From positions 806,001 to 870,000 of the forward strand of contig NZ_CP016771.1 of the NCBI RefSeq assembly GCF_002288005.1: a stretch of DNA of 64,000 nucleotides, read 5' to 3'. Under the pieces are notes generated by a model that was not told where the DNA came from, ran no database searches, and worked only from the letters and a program-made list of their open reading frames with translations. Both the position numbers and the translations under genes were made by a program. Positions 45,168 through 58,152 of the stretch are shown here, in pieces. Position 1 is the stretch's first letter. Every line of letters starts with the position of its first letter. The DNA is from Candidatus Nanopelagicus hibericus (GTDB taxonomy: Bacteria > Actinomycetota > Actinomycetes > Nanopelagicales > Nanopelagicaceae).

Positions 45168-46067
45168 CTATGCCCGTGGGTGTGCTTGTTTATAAGCTGA
45201 TTGCAATCGCTCGGGTGATACATGGGTGTAGATCTGAGTGGTGGATAAAGAGGCGTGCCCAAGAATCTCTTGCACAGTTCGCAAATCAGCACCGCCTTCT
45301 AGTAAATGTGTTGCAGCGCTATGACGAAGTCCGTGTGGCCCCATAGATGCACCAACTGCTTTCATCGCCTCATAAACCACCTCACGTACTGTGCGCTGAT
45401 CAATTCGCTTCCCTCGAGAGCCAAGAAATAAAGCTTCAGCAGATTGTTGATTAACAAACTCACCTCTAGCGTTGCTTAAATAGCTTTCAATTGTTCGCAT
45501 TGCAGGCAAACCTAATGGCACTACCCGCTGCTTATTTCCCTTACCAATAACATTTAAGGTATTCCTAGATCTATCTACATCACTAAGGTTTAAGCCACAA
45601 AGCTCAGAGACTCGAATACCAGAGCCATATAAAACTTCAACTATGGCCAAATCCCGTCTATTAATTGCTGTCGGCTCCTCAATAGCTTTGAGTTCAAGTG
45701 CTTTCATAACAGTTGCAGCCTCTTCAATATTTAAAACTTCGGGTAATACCTTGTGCGGCTTGGGAATAGCCAAAGTTGCTCCTAAATCTGAGGTGAGCCA
45801 ACCATTTGCTGCTGCCCAGTTTGTGAAGGCGCGAATGGAAACAATTCTTCGAGTTAAGGTGGATCTGGCAACTCCAGTGCTTTGTAGATTAGCTAGCCAA
45901 GATCTAATGTGTTCTATTTCTAATTGATTAAACTCAACTATTCCTAGTTTTTCCATATGCCTTAAAAATGATTCTAAATCCGTGACATATCCCCTAATTG
46001 AGTTGTCAGATAAATTTCTGACTAATGCCAGGTGCTCCTCATACTGGGTGATTAGGGCAGCGGACAT
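45168..46067 (-). CDS. xerC: Tyrosine recombinase XerC
   Basis: A 299-residue site-specific recombinase that, with XerD, resolves chromosome dimers at dif. The catalytic residues are all visible: Arg in GSGIRVSELCGL, Lys in GKGNKQRVVPL, His and Arg in HGLRHSAATHLL, His in LGHASLSTTQIYTHV, and its Tyr nucleophile. The N-terminal SAM-like core-binding domain is normal. It follows cimA by 10 bases. No phage genes, attachment repeats or cargo are nearby, so this is the housekeeping enzyme. Confidence 0.9.
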   Translation of the reverse strand: MSAALITQYEEHLALVRNLSDNSIRGYVTDLESFLRHMEKLGIVEFNQLEIEHIRSWLANLQSTGVARSTLTRRIVSIRAFTNWAAANGWLTSDLGATLAIPKPHKVLPEVLNIEEAATVMKALELKAIEEPTAINRRDLAIVEVLYGSGIRVSELCGLNLSDVDRSRNTLNVIGKGNKQRVVPLGLPAMRTIESYLSNARGEFVNQQSAEALFLGSRGKRIDQRTVREVVYEAMKAVGASMGPHGLRHSAATHLLEGGADLRTVQEILGHASLSTTQIYTHVSPERLQSAYKQAHPRA

Positions 46068-46077
46068 GATCAGCAGA

Positions 46078-47667
46078 TTACTCGGGTTTTCGTCCCTGCC
46101 TTAGTAAGCCATAGGTAACCGCGTCATCTAATGCCATTGCTGAGGCTGCAATCACATTTTCATGCACGCCTACTGTGCTCCACTCGCCATTGCCATCACT
46201 GGTCTCAACTAAAACTCTAGTCACCGCACCAGTTCCTAAACGACCTTCCAAAATACGCACCTTGTAATCAGTTAGCTCAAGTTTTGATAACTCTGGATAA
46301 AAACTTTCTAATCCAGATCTTAAAGCGTTATCGATAGCATTAACTGGGCCATTTCCCACACCATTTGCAGAGATGCTTTCACCCTTTGCTTTAATTTTAA
46401 CTGTTGCCTTACTTGTTACTTTTCCAGATTCATCCTGATGAACCGTGGTTTGCCAATCTTCAATGGTAAAAAAGCTTGGCCGCTTGCCCAAAACCTCAGT
46501 ACGAAGCAGTAATTCAAAGGAGGCATCAGCTGCTTCAAAGGTAAAGCCTTTTCCTTCAAGCTCTTTAACCTTTTCAACTACTCTGGCAATTAAATTCTTA
46601 TCCCCACCCAAATCAATGCCAAGCTCTACTGATTTCAATTCAATTGAAGCACGACCAGCCATCTCAGAAACCAACATTCGCATGTCATTGCCTACTGATT
46701 CTGGTGTTTCATGTTGATACATCATGGGATCAACTTTTATTGCGGAGGCATGTAATCCTGCTTTGTGCGCAAAGGCTGAGGTTCCAACATATGGCTGACG
46801 GGCACTTGGCGCCACATTTGTAATCTCAGCGACTGCATGTGAAATACGAAATGCCTCTTGCAATTTGCCATTAGGTAAGACAGTTTTGTTCTTTTTTAGC
46901 TCAAGATTTGCAATGATATTTACCAAATCAGCGTTACCTGTTCGCTCACCATATCCATTCAATGTTCCCTGCACATGGGTTACGCCAGCAGAAATTGCCG
47001 CTAATGAATTTGCAACTGCGCAGCCAGTGTCATTATGACAATGAATTCCCAGCCGTGCCTTCGACATCGTTAATACTTCATGCACAATATTTGATAACTC
47101 ATCTGGCAACATGCCACCATTTGTGTCACAGAGCGCAACTACATCAGCACCGGCCTCCGCCGCCACTCTTACCACCTCAAGAGCGTAAGCTTTATTTGAA
47201 ATATAACCATCAAAGAAGTGCTCAGCATCTAAGAAAACTCGTTGTCCACCAGATTTTAAAAATTTAATTGAATCAGCGATCATTGCTAAGTTTTCATCTA
47301 ATTGAGTCTTTAATGCCAGGTCAACATGGCGATCATGGCTTTTTGCCACCAGTGTGACAGCTGCTGCTTTTGAATCAACCAAGGCTCTGAGCAGTAGATC
47401 ATCGGCAGCTTTAACACCAGGGCGCCTTGTCGCACCAAATGCAACAAAGGTGGCATTTTTCAGTTTCAACTCAGTTTGCGCTAGTTTAAAAAATTCAGTG
47501 TCTTTAGGATTCGCTCCTGGCCAGCCACCTTCAATAAAACCAACACCTAAGTCATCTAAGTGTCTGGCAATAGTTAATTTGTCATGAACTGAAAGATTTA
47601 AACCCTCTTGTTGGGCGCCGTCACGAAGTGTGGTGTCATAAATATGAAATGAATCATTAATTGGCAT
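46078..47667 (-). CDS. cimA: (R)-citramalate synthase
   Basis: A 529-residue HMGL-like enzyme that joins pyruvate and acetyl-CoA to citramalate, giving 2-oxobutanoate for isoleucine without threonine dehydratase. The N-terminus has YDTTLRDGAQQEGLNLSVHDK and FIEGGWPGANPKDTEFF, the CimA rather than LeuA wording; the HxH metal motif is GIHCHNDTGCAVANSLAA. A LeuA-type allosteric domain follows from about residue 400. It is translationally joined to ilvE (shared base) as the distal gene of the branched-chain operon. Confidence 0.92.
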   Translation of the reverse strand: MPINDSFHIYDTTLRDGAQQEGLNLSVHDKLTIARHLDDLGVGFIEGGWPGANPKDTEFFKLAQTELKLKNATFVAFGATRRPGVKAADDLLLRALVDSKAAAVTLVAKSHDRHVDLALKTQLDENLAMIADSIKFLKSGGQRVFLDAEHFFDGYISNKAYALEVVRVAAEAGADVVALCDTNGGMLPDELSNIVHEVLTMSKARLGIHCHNDTGCAVANSLAAISAGVTHVQGTLNGYGERTGNADLVNIIANLELKKNKTVLPNGKLQEAFRISHAVAEITNVAPSARQPYVGTSAFAHKAGLHASAIKVDPMMYQHETPESVGNDMRMLVSEMAGRASIELKSVELGIDLGGDKNLIARVVEKVKELEGKGFTFEAADASFELLLRTEVLGKRPSFFTIEDWQTTVHQDESGKVTSKATVKIKAKGESISANGVGNGPVNAIDNALRSGLESFYPELSKLELTDYKVRILEGRLGTGAVTRVLVETSDGNGEWSTVGVHENVIAASAMALDDAVTYGLLRQGRKPE

Positions 47668-48752
47668 CAGATAACTCTTTTATTCCAGCCATGCTTATCT
47701 GCTGCTGTGCCATGTTGAATCGCTAGCAATGCTGCGCGTATCTCATTTGTGATAACACCTGGTTGACCATTACCAGTTTGCCAAGTGCCGTGAATGCTTT
47801 TTGCAGCACCTACTGCCGAGACAACTGCTGCTGTGCCGCAAGCAAAAATCTCTGTGATCTCACCTGATTTAACGCCATCGCGCCAATCATCAATTGAGAT
47901 CATCGCCTCTTCGGTTTTGTATCCAAGATCTGCTGCCAAAGTTAATATTGAATCTCGAGTGATGCCAGGAAGTAATGTGCCGGTTAATTTTGGTGTGATG
48001 ATTTTGGCGCTCTTTCCACTTCCCTTAATAAAGTAGAGATTCATGCCACCCATCTCCTCTACCCATTTTCGTTCAACTGCATCGATATAGGCAACTTGAT
48101 CACAACCCTCTTTAGCTGCTTGCTTTTGCGCGAGCAAAGACGCTGCATAATTTCCGCCACACTTTGCCTCACCGGTACCACCTAATGCTGCTCTCACATA
48201 CTCAGTTGAGATCCAAACTGTTACCGCTTTTGCAGCGTTGAAGTAAGCAGCCGCTGGAGTGGCAATTAAAATATAGGTCGCATGATTGGAAGGCCGTACT
48301 CCTAAACCAACCTCAGTTGCGATCATAAATGGGCGAAGGTATAGAGATTCACCAACCTTCTTTGGTACCCAACCAGCATCTGCTTTTACTAACTCTTCAA
48401 CAGTTTTTACAAAAAAATCAACTGGCATTTCAGGCAATGCAATACGAGCAGCTGATTTTGCAAACCGTTTTGCGTTTGCATCTGGCCTAAATAATGAAAC
48501 TCCACCATCTGGTTGTGAGTAAGCCTTCATTCCTTCAAATATTTCTTGACCATAATGAAAAACCATTGCCGCCGGATCTAATGTAATTGGACCATATGGT
48601 TGCAAATTTGCATCAGCCCAACCAGCTGTCTCACTCCACTCAGCTACCACCATATTGTCGGTGTAGTACTTACCAAAACCTGGCTCTGCTACTCGTTTGT
48701 CTCGTTCAACGGCTGAAACTGGATTTGAATTTGCATTACTAATTACCTTCAT
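47667..48752 (-). CDS. ilvE: Branched-chain amino acid aminotransferase
   Basis: A 361-residue fold-type IV PLP enzyme for the last step of valine, leucine and isoleucine synthesis. Typical sequence: [52 protein letters not shown] and [22 protein letters not shown]-type region, with [15 protein letters not shown] near the end. The ATG overlaps the leuB stop by four bases. Confidence 0.95.
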   Translation of the reverse strand: MKVISNANSNPVSAVERDKRVAEPGFGKYYTDNMVVAEWSETAGWADANLQPYGPITLDPAAMVFHYGQEIFEGMKAYSQPDGGVSLFRPDANAKRFAKSAARIALPEMPVDFFVKTVEELVKADAGWVPKKVGESLYLRPFMIATEVGLGVRPSNHATYILIATPAAAYFNAAKAVTVWISTEYVRAALGGTGEAKCGGNYAASLLAQKQAAKEGCDQVAYIDAVERKWVEEMGGMNLYFIKGSGKSAKIITPKLTGTLLPGITRDSILTLAADLGYKTEEAMISIDDWRDGVKSGEITEIFACGTAAVVSAVGAAKSIHGTWQTGNGQPGVITNEIRAALLAIQHGTAADKHGWNKRVI

Positions 48753-49782
48753 AGGACTCCAGCCACTAATGCGTCGCCAATTTCGGTGGTTGATCGCTTC
48801 TTCTCACCACGTGCAGCTAAGTCCTTAGCCACCGCAACCTCCACATCACTTGCCGCTTTCGCTTGCCCAAGATGATTTAACATCATAGCAATTGATAAAA
48901 CTGTTGCAGTTGGATCAGCTAAATTCTTGCCGGCAATATCTGGTGCTGAACCATGGACAGGCTCAAACATCGAGGGAAACTGTCCGGTTGGATTGATATT
49001 TCCACTTGCTGCTAAACCAATTCCCCCACAAATTGCTGCAGCAATATCAGTAATAATATCGCCAAATAAATTATCAGTTACCACTACATCAAATCGCTCT
49101 GGGTTGGTAACAAAGAACATTGATGCTGCATCTACATGTAGGTAATCAGTTGTAATTTGTGGGAAATCCTTAGCCACCTCATTAAACACTCGGGTCCAAA
49201 GTCCACCCGCTCTAGTCAATACATTGTTTTTATGAACCAGAGTAAGTTTTTTGCGGGGACGATTCATTGCTCGATTAAAAGCATCTCGAATCACCCGCTC
49301 CACACCCTTATAGGTATTTATTGATTCTTCAATTGCCAACTCTTTATTTGTTCCCTCATCTTTCAATGAGCCAGCACCAACATATAACCCCTCGGTCCCC
49401 TCTCTAACTACAATGAAATCAATTCCCTTGTTGTTTGTAATTGGGGATGTAACTCCTGGGAATAATTTTGCCGGCCTTAAATTAATGTAATGCTCAAATG
49501 CAAATCTCAGCTTTAGTAATAAGCCTCGCTCCAACACTCCACTTGGTACGGTGGGATCGCCAACTGCGCCTAACAAAATCACATCGGCTTTCGCTAACTC
49601 TGCCATAACCGAATCTGGCAAAGTTTCCTTAGTTTTATGCCAGTAGGCTGCGCCCAGTTCGTAATTTGTTTTTTTAAACTCTAAATCATATTTTTTAGCA
49701 ACGGTATCTAAAACCCGCAAGCCTTGAGTTACGACTTCAGGTCCGATTCCATCTCCTGGAATTGTTGCTAAGTTGTAGGTTT

Positions 49783-49786
<4 letters not shown>
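48749..49786 (-). CDS. leuB: 3-isopropylmalate dehydrogenase
   Basis: A 345-residue NAD-dependent decarboxylating dehydrogenase for leucine. Typical sequence: [19 protein letters not shown] at the N-terminus, [70 protein letters not shown], and [18 protein letters not shown]. leuA, leuC and leuD are not in the window. It could also act on the citramalate branch, as LeuB does in organisms using CimA. It overlaps serA by four bases. Confidence 0.93.
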
Positions 49787-52429
<2,643 letters not shown>

Positions 52430-52981
52430 TTAATTCTGGTAATCAGCAGTTGAGCTATTTGGATCTGACTCGTTAGCAGTTCCCATAGTGCTTAGCGTAC
52501 GGTCCGCCAGGGTGTGATCTCCCCGCTCTAGCGCCACTAAGCCTGATTGAACTAACTCACGAATTCCGCTTGGTTTTAAATCATTTAACAATGCTTCAAT
52601 CGCAGCAGAGCTTCCGACCGCTTCAATTGAAACGGTGGTGGCAGATTCATCTGCAATTACCGCTTGGTGCTTCTTAGCAATTTCTTTATTGGCAGGGGTG
52701 TTGGCAACCTTCACTAATAAAATCTCGCGCTTTAGGGAGTCAGAATCCTTCATTTCAGAGATGCCAATAACATTTACTAATTTAAATAATTGCGCACTTA
52801 CTTGATCAAGAGCGTGCCCTTCTAAGTTTAAAACAATAGTCATTCTAGAAACTGTTGGGTTTTCTGTTGGACCCACTGCAAGTGAATCAATGTTGTAGCC
52901 GCGACGAGAGAACAAAGATGCTACTCGCGCTAGAACACCAGGTGAGTTTTCTACCAAGACAGCCAATGTGTGAATTGCCAT
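52430..52981 (-). CDS. ilvN: Acetolactate synthase small (regulatory) subunit
   Basis: A 183-residue regulatory subunit that confers valine feedback control. The N-terminal ACT domain reads HTLAVLVENSPGVLARVASLFSRRGYNIDSL (shown here only in part: ENSPGVLARVASLFSRRGY), with TVSRMTIVL later. The C-terminal half matches the ALS_ss_C domain. Its ATG shares a base with the ilvB stop (TAATG). Confidence 0.95.
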   Translation of the reverse strand: MAIHTLAVLVENSPGVLARVASLFSRRGYNIDSLAVGPTENPTVSRMTIVLNLEGHALDQVSAQLFKLVNVIGISEMKDSDSLKREILLVKVANTPANKEIAKKHQAVIADESATTVSIEAVGSSAAIEALLNDLKPSGIRELVQSGLVALERGDHTLADRTLSTMGTANESDPNSSTADYQN

Positions 52982-54720
52982 TACAACTCCTGTGAATCCC
53001 AGACAGGTGCCATTGATCTGGCAACGGTAATATCATCATTAGATGTGCCAGCTGCCACCATTGGCCAAACCATCGCATCACGATGGACATTAAAATCAAC
53101 TACTACTGGGCGATCATTAATCGCCATAGCTGCCTCAATAGTCTTATCAACATCCTCTGGCTTCTCACATCGCATTCCAACACAACCCATCGCCTCTGCT
53201 AACAATTTGAAATCAGGAACTCGCTTTGAATGCAGATCAGTATTTGAGTAGCGCTCGTTATAAAACAGTGTTTGCCACTGGCGAACCATTCCTAATGATT
53301 CATTATTAATCACCGCTACCTTAATTGGAATATTATTTAACGCGCAGGTCACTAACTCTTGATTTGTCATTTGGAAGCAGCCATCACCATCTATTGCCCA
53401 CACAGTTGTGTCAGGTGCGCCAACCTTTGCACCCATTGCCGCTGGAACTGCGTACCCCATCGTGCCAAGACCACCTGAGTTAAGCCAGGTTCTTGGTTTC
53501 TCATAACCAATAAATTGTGAGGCCCACATCTGATGTTGACCAACACCGGCTGCAAAGATTGTGTCAGGGCCTGAAATCTTGCCAATTCTTTCAATTACAT
53601 ATTGCGGTGAAACAGAACCATCTGCTGGTTTGTCATAGCCAAGTGGAAATTTTTTGCGCCACCCATAAACCTCATTAAGCCATGGAGTTAAATCGGGAGC
53701 AGATTTTGCTAGCGCTGCTTTGGTTGCTGGGTTTAGCACCTTTAATATGTTTTTCAAATCACCAATCAATGCCACATCAGCATGACGATTTTTACCAATC
53801 TCGGCTGGATCAATATCAGCATGAATTATCTTGGCATTTGGTGCAAAGGTTGAGAGCTTGCCAGTAACTCGATCATCAAATCTTGCGCCTAAAGTTATTA
53901 GCAGGTCTGCTTTTTGTAGCGCAGTTACAGCAGCAACTGTGCCATGCATACCAGGCATTCCAAGATGTTGGTTATGAGAGTCTGGGAAAGCACCTCTTGC
54001 CATCAAGGTAGTAACTACTGGTGCGCCAGTTATTTCAGCAAGCTGCATCAACTCTCGTGCGGCATTTGCCTTAATTACACCGCCACCAACATAAAGCAGA
54101 GGTTTCTTGGATTGAGCAATCAGCGCAGCTGCATCTCTGACCGCTTCACTTTTTGGCTCCAACACTGGGTTATAGCCTGCAAGTGAAACAGTTTTTGGGT
54201 AATTAAAAGTCGTCTCCTTTTGAAGTGCATCCTTGGCAATATCAACTAATACCGGACCAGGTCTGCCGGTGCTGGCAATATAAAAAGCTTCTGCAATCGC
54301 CTGTGGAATATCATCCGGATTTGTTATTAAATAATTGTGCTTAGTTATTGGCATGGTTACACCACGAATATCTGCCTCTTGAAACGCATCGGTACCAATC
54401 GCTGCTGAAGGTACTTGTCCAGTAATTGCCACCATTGGAACTGAATCCATCTGGGCATCAGCAAGTGGGGTTACTAAATTTGTTGCGCCCGGACCTGAGG
54501 TTGCAATACAAACACCAACTCGCCCAGTAGCTTGGGCATAACCAGTTGCTGCATGTCCCGCGCCTTGTTCATGCCTTACTAAAATATGTCGAATCTTAGA
54601 ATCAAAAATTGGATCGTAGGCAGGAAGAATTGCGCCCCCTGGGATGCCAAACATGACATCAACACCAGCGGCTTCAAGTGCGTTAACTAAGCTTTGCGCA
54701 CCGTTCATCTTGCCCATCAT
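52981..54720 (-). CDS. ilvB: Acetolactate synthase large (catalytic) subunit
   Basis: A 579-residue ThDP enzyme, first common step of branched-chain synthesis. The catalytic Glu is in [21 protein letters not shown] region GMHGTVAAV and [12 protein letters not shown]; ThDP motif [15 protein letters not shown] to VINN near residue 430. AAGGAAGG precedes two consecutive ATG codons (54720 and 54717). Upstream, a leader peptide and intrinsic terminator control entry into the ilvBNC–serA–leuB–ilvE–cimA operon. Confidence 0.97.
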   Translation of the reverse strand: MMGKMNGAQSLVNALEAAGVDVMFGIPGGAILPAYDPIFDSKIRHILVRHEQGAGHAATGYAQATGRVGVCIATSGPGATNLVTPLADAQMDSVPMVAITGQVPSAAIGTDAFQEADIRGVTMPITKHNYLITNPDDIPQAIAEAFYIASTGRPGPVLVDIAKDALQKETTFNYPKTVSLAGYNPVLEPKSEAVRDAAALIAQSKKPLLYVGGGVIKANAARELMQLAEITGAPVVTTLMARGAFPDSHNQHLGMPGMHGTVAAVTALQKADLLITLGARFDDRVTGKLSTFAPNAKIIHADIDPAEIGKNRHADVALIGDLKNILKVLNPATKAALAKSAPDLTPWLNEVYGWRKKFPLGYDKPADGSVSPQYVIERIGKISGPDTIFAAGVGQHQMWASQFIGYEKPRTWLNSGGLGTMGYAVPAAMGAKVGAPDTTVWAIDGDGCFQMTNQELVTCALNNIPIKVAVINNESLGMVRQWQTLFYNERYSNTDLHSKRVPDFKLLAEAMGCVGMRCEKPEDVDKTIEAAMAINDRPVVVDFNVHRDAMVWPMVAAGTSNDDITVARSMAPVWDSQEL

Positions 54721-54743
54721 TTCCTTCCTTTATTGCTCCCGTA

Positions 54744-54773
54744 ATACAAAACCCCCCAGTTTTATCTGAGGGG
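54744..54773 (-). terminator. Attenuator terminator of the ilvB leader
   Basis: On the minus strand CCCCTCAG pairs with CTGGGGGG (eight pairs, one T-G) around an A-rich loop and is followed by TTTTG. It lies between the leader peptide and the ilvB ribosome-binding site, the position expected of a transcription attenuator. Confidence 0.85.
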
Positions 54774-54803
54774 TGCGAACTAACTATTGCTGTTAGCGCG
54801 CAC
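54773..54803 (-). promoter_or_regulatory. ilvB leader hairpin containing the leader-peptide stop codon
   Basis: GTGCGCGCTAAC pairs with GTTAGTTCGCAC around a seven-base loop (ten of twelve positions pair). The leader peptide's last codons and TAA stop form its first arm. A ribosome stalled at the Val/Ile codons just upstream would mask that arm. It abuts the terminator stem by one shared base. I did not identify a convincing alternative antiterminator pairing. Confidence 0.65.
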
Positions 54804-54867
54804 GCTCGATAATCACTACGACCACTGATGTGATCGAAAGTTGTGAGATTAGCGATGTCTTCTTCAT
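54793..54867 (-). CDS. ilvB leader peptide, Val/Ile-rich
   Basis: A 24-residue ORF with ATG at 54867. It begins MKKTSLISQL and ends SVVVVIIERAR, so four consecutive valine and two isoleucine codons come just before the stop. Two leucine and two further isoleucine codons come earlier. The stop codon lies in a hairpin that is followed by an intrinsic terminator and then ilvB. This is the layout of ribosome-mediated attenuation sensing charged Val- and Ile-tRNA, as known for ilvB in Corynebacterium and other bacteria. GAAACT six bases before the ATG and no Shine-Dalgarno suggest a leaderless start. Confidence 0.85.
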   Translation of the reverse strand: MKKTSLISQLSITSVVVVIIERAR

Positions 54868-54873
54868 AGGCGT

Positions 54874-54903
54874 AGTTTCGCAGGTCAGATATCAGGTAGT
54901 CAA
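54874..54903 (-). promoter_or_regulatory. Candidate promoter of the ilvB leader
   Basis: Minus-strand TTGACT (54898-54903), an 18-base spacer, and GAAACT (54874-54879), then six bases and the leader-peptide ATG. The -35 matches five of six consensus positions; the -10 is weak. Confidence 0.5.
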
Positions 54904-54907
54904 ACCC

Positions 54908-54923
54908 TGAGATAGTGATCTCA
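54908..54923. promoter_or_regulatory. Inverted repeat beside the ilvB promoter
   Basis: TGAGAT, four bases, ATCTCA: a perfect six-base-arm repeat five bases upstream of the -35-like TTGACT. It could be an operator for a regulator such as an Lrp- or GntR-type protein; no T-run makes it a terminator for ilvD. Confidence 0.4.
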
Positions 54924-54954
54924 TTATTTGAGCGTGCTTATAACAAAAGTGCAA

Positions 54955-56646
54955 TTAATCGCAGACCGCACCCTTTGAAGCACTGCCCACTAGTTTTGAA
55001 TATTTCGCTAATACACCACGACGGTACTTATGTGGAATTGGCTTAAAGCTTTTCTTTCGCTCATTCATCTCTTTTTCATCAACTACTAAATCTAAAGTAC
55101 GTTTTTTAATGTCAACTCTGATCAGATCACCATTTTTGATAAATGCTATTGGTCCTGCATCAACCGCCTCTGGTGCAACATGGCCAACACATAATCCAGT
55201 AGATCCTCCTGAGAACCGCCCATCTGTTAATAGCAAGACAGATTTACCAAGACCTGCCCCCTTAATGGCGCCAGTAATCATCAACATCTCTCGCATACCA
55301 GGACCACCTTTTGGTCCTTCGTATCGAATTACTACAACATCTCCTGCCACAATCGCACCACTTTCTAATGCATCCATCGCAGATTGCTCACGCTCGAAAA
55401 CCTTTGCTGGACCCTCAAAAAATTCAACATCTATTCCCGCTGTTTTACAAACTGCACCCTCTGTCGCCAACGACCCATGAAGGATTGTTATCCCACCACC
55501 CAAAGCAAGTGGATTTTTCACCGCTTTTAATATTTCACCATCAGCATCAGGTGGTTTAATATTCTTTAAGTTCTCCGCCATACTTTGTCCAGTAACAGTC
55601 AAACAATCTCCATGTAGTAGACCTGCATCTAGCAGCGCCCGAAGAATCACTGGAATTCCACCAACTTTATCGAAATCAGTCATTACATACTTTCCAAATG
55701 GTTTTAAGTCACCAAGTAATGGCACCTTAGAACCAACTCTGTGAAAATCTTCAAGTGTTAAATCAACCTCTGCTTCATGAGCAATTGCAAGCAAGTGAAG
55801 TACGGCGTTAGTTGATCCACCTAGTGCCATAACAACTGTGATTGCATTTTCAAAAGCTTTTTTGGTAAGAATCTGCCTGGTGGTAATTCCCTTGCGAATT
55901 AACTCCACAACCGCAGCTCCTGATTTAACTGCGTAATCATCACGGCGGCGATCAATAGAGGGAGGGGATGCTGAACCAGGCAGTGATAAACCAATTGCCT
56001 CACCTACTGCCGCCATCGTGTTAGCGGTGTACATACCACCACATGCACCTTCACCTGGGCAAATAGCCCTTTCAATTTTATCAACCTCCTCCTGCGAGAT
56101 TAATCCGCGAGCGCAAGCACCAACCGCCTCAAATGCATCAATGATTGTGACATCTCTGCCATCTATCTTTCCTGGCATGGTGGAACCTGCATAAACAAAA
56201 ACACTTGCCACATCCATCCGTGCTGCTGCCATCATCATCGCTGGCAAAGATTTATCACAACCAGCAAAGGTGACCATGCCATCGAATCGCTCTGCCTGCA
56301 TCACAGTCTCAACTGAATCAGCGATTACCTCTCTTGATACCAGAGAAAAATGCATTCCTTCATGTCCCATAGAAATTCCATCAGAGACTGAGATCGTGCC
56401 AAATTGCATTGGAAATCCACCAGCATCAATTACGCCCTTCTTTGATGCTTTGGCTAATCTATCTAGGGATAAATTACAGGGTGTAATTTCATTCCAAGAG
56501 GATGCAATACCAATCTGTGGCTTAGCAAAATCCTCATCCTTCATACCAACAGCACGCAACATTCCTCGTGCCGGAGCTCGCTCCATACCATCTGTAACTA
56601 AGCCAGATCGTGGCTTCATTTTATTTGGTAGATTTTTTTCGCTCAT
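54955..56646 (-). CDS. ilvD: Dihydroxy-acid dehydratase
   Basis: A 563-residue iron-sulfur dehydratase, third step of valine and isoleucine synthesis. Signatures are [20 protein letters not shown] near residue 46, [34 protein letters not shown], and [19 protein letters not shown]. The three cluster cysteines are in those motifs. It lies between gatB and ilvB. TAAACT stands exactly six bases before the ATG, overlapping the gatB stop, so it has a likely promoter of its own. Confidence 0.96.
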   Translation of the reverse strand: MSEKNLPNKMKPRSGLVTDGMERAPARGMLRAVGMKDEDFAKPQIGIASSWNEITPCNLSLDRLAKASKKGVIDAGGFPMQFGTISVSDGISMGHEGMHFSLVSREVIADSVETVMQAERFDGMVTFAGCDKSLPAMMMAAARMDVASVFVYAGSTMPGKIDGRDVTIIDAFEAVGACARGLISQEEVDKIERAICPGEGACGGMYTANTMAAVGEAIGLSLPGSASPPSIDRRRDDYAVKSGAAVVELIRKGITTRQILTKKAFENAITVVMALGGSTNAVLHLLAIAHEAEVDLTLEDFHRVGSKVPLLGDLKPFGKYVMTDFDKVGGIPVILRALLDAGLLHGDCLTVTGQSMAENLKNIKPPDADGEILKAVKNPLALGGGITILHGSLATEGAVCKTAGIDVEFFEGPAKVFEREQSAMDALESGAIVAGDVVVIRYEGPKGGPGMREMLMITGAIKGAGLGKSVLLLTDGRFSGGSTGLCVGHVAPEAVDAGPIAFIKNGDLIRVDIKKRTLDLVVDEKEMNERKKSFKPIPHKYRRGVLAKYSKLVGSASKGAVCD

Positions 56647-56652
56647 GAGATT

Positions 56653-56658
56653 AGTTTA
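56653..56658 (-). promoter_or_regulatory. Candidate leaderless -10 hexamer for ilvD
   Basis: Minus-strand TAAACT, six bases (AATCTC), ATG. It includes the last codons of gatB. Confidence 0.5.
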
Positions 56659-58152
56659 TTGCCCTAAATGCTTTAGTAATAGTTCTCTCACCTTAGCCGC
56701 ATCTGCTTGGCCACCTGTTAATTTCATCACCGCACCAATCAAAGCACCCGCTGCTGGGATATTGCCACTGCGAACCTTTTCAGCTGTATCAGGAGCGGCA
56801 GTGATTGCTGCTTCGATCGCCTTCATAAGTGCGGAATCATCAGAGACAACCTTAAGTCCACGTTTTGCAATTACCTCAGTAGGTGATCCTTCACCTGCAA
56901 TTACACCCTCAACAACTTGCCGAGCTAATTTGTCAGTTAATTCACCCTTACTTATCAATTCAATTATTTGAGCAACATCCTTCACTGATATTAATTCAGT
57001 TGCTAACACCGCGCGATCATTGGCAATTCGAGAGATCTCACCTAACCACCAAGATCTAGCCTTTGTTGGATCCGCGCCAAGTAAAACTGTTTGCTCAACA
57101 GTATCTAGCAACTGCGCATTAACCATCGCTGCCATCTCTTTATCTGGCACATCCCATGCAGTTTGTAATCGTTTGCGACGCTCAGCTGGTTTTTCTGGTA
57201 GCAATTTACGTAACTCTTCAATCCATTTACTATCTGGTGCAACTGGAACTAAATCTGGCTCTGGAAAGTATCGGTAATCCTCCGCCTGCTCCTTAGATCT
57301 ACCTGGCCTAGTTTGACCACTCTCCTCTAAGAAGTGACGAGTCTCTTGCACAATTTTTTCACCACTTTCTAATCTATTTCCCTGGCGCACCGCCTCACCA
57401 CTTACCGCTCTTTCAACTGAGCGCAGTGAATTAACATTTTTTGTCTCACTTCTAGTACCAAGTTTTCCACTGCCAGATTTAGAAAGTGACAGATTCACAT
57501 CACATCTAAGTGAACCTTGCTCCATCTTTACATCAGAGACTTTTAAAGCTTTCAAAATATCCCGCAAAGTGGCTACATAAGCCTTGGCAACAGCTGGTGC
57601 GTATTTGCCAGTATTCGGCACCATCTTGGTAACAATTTCTACCAACGGAATTCCTGCCCGGTTGTAATCAAGGAGTGAGTAATCAGCGCCATGGATTCGC
57701 CCAGTTGAGCCACCGACATGAAGTGATTTACCAGTGTCCTCCTCCATATGCACTCTTTCAATCTCCACTCGAAAAGTTTTACTACCCTCATCAGTTTCAA
57801 CCTCAACATCTAAATACCCGTTGGTGCAGATTGGCTCGTCATACTGGGAGGTTTGAAAATTCTTAGGCATATCTGGATAGAAGTAATTTTTACGAGCAAA
57901 TCTTGAGAAGGGTGCGATGGAGCAATTCAAAGCTAGGCCAATTAATATTGTGCTTTCGATCGCCCGCTTATTAACAACTGGCAACGCACCTGGTAACCCC
58001 AAGCAGACTGGACAGGTTTGGGTATTTGGCGCCGCCCCAAAATCAGTAGCACAACCACAAAACATCTTTGATTTGGTATTCAACTCAACATGTACTTCAA
58101 GTCCTAATGTTGGCTCATATTTTTCTAATACTTGATCATAATTTAAACTCAT
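56656..58152 (-). CDS. gatB: Asp/Glu-tRNA(Asn/Gln) amidotransferase subunit B
   Basis: A 498-residue subunit that binds mischarged Glu-tRNAGln or Asp-tRNAAsn and activates the acid. Family sequence: [20 protein letters not shown] with [15 protein letters not shown] at the zinc site, [19 protein letters not shown], and [11 protein letters not shown]-like [15 protein letters not shown]-terminal YqeY-like tail domain is present. ATG at 58152 overlaps the gatA stop (ATGA) and is preferred to the longer frame to 58200, which lies inside gatA. Confidence 0.96.
   Translation of the reverse strand: MSLNYDQVLEKYEPTLGLEVHVELNTKSKMFCGCATDFGAAPNTQTCPVCLGLPGALPVVNKRAIESTILIGLALNCSIAPFSRFARKNYFYPDMPKNFQTSQYDEPICTNGYLDVEVETDEGSKTFRVEIERVHMEEDTGKSLHVGGSTGRIHGADYSLLDYNRAGIPLVEIVTKMVPNTGKYAPAVAKAYVATLRDILKALKVSDVKMEQGSLRCDVNLSLSKSGSGKLGTRSETKNVNSLRSVERAVSGEAVRQGNRLESGEKIVQETRHFLEESGQTRPGRSKEQAEDYRYFPEPDLVPVAPDSKWIEELRKLLPEKPAERRKRLQTAWDVPDKEMAAMVNAQLLDTVEQTVLLGADPTKARSWWLGEISRIANDRAVLATELISVKDVAQIIELISKGELTDKLARQVVEGVIAGEGSPTEVIAKRGLKVVSDDSALMKAIEAAITAAPDTAEKVRSGNIPAAGALIGAVMKLTGGQADAAKVRELLLKHLGQ

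Noticed and set aside
45168-46067. Tyrosine recombinase as a sign of a prophage or integrative element
   Set aside because: Sequence and context fit housekeeping XerC; no integrase-linked genes, direct repeats or tRNA target are beside it.
56270-56971. 233-codon plus-strand ORF across the ilvD start and gatB end
   Set aside because: Both genes on the other strand are unmistakable, and the ORF has no recognisable domain, start signal or neighbour.
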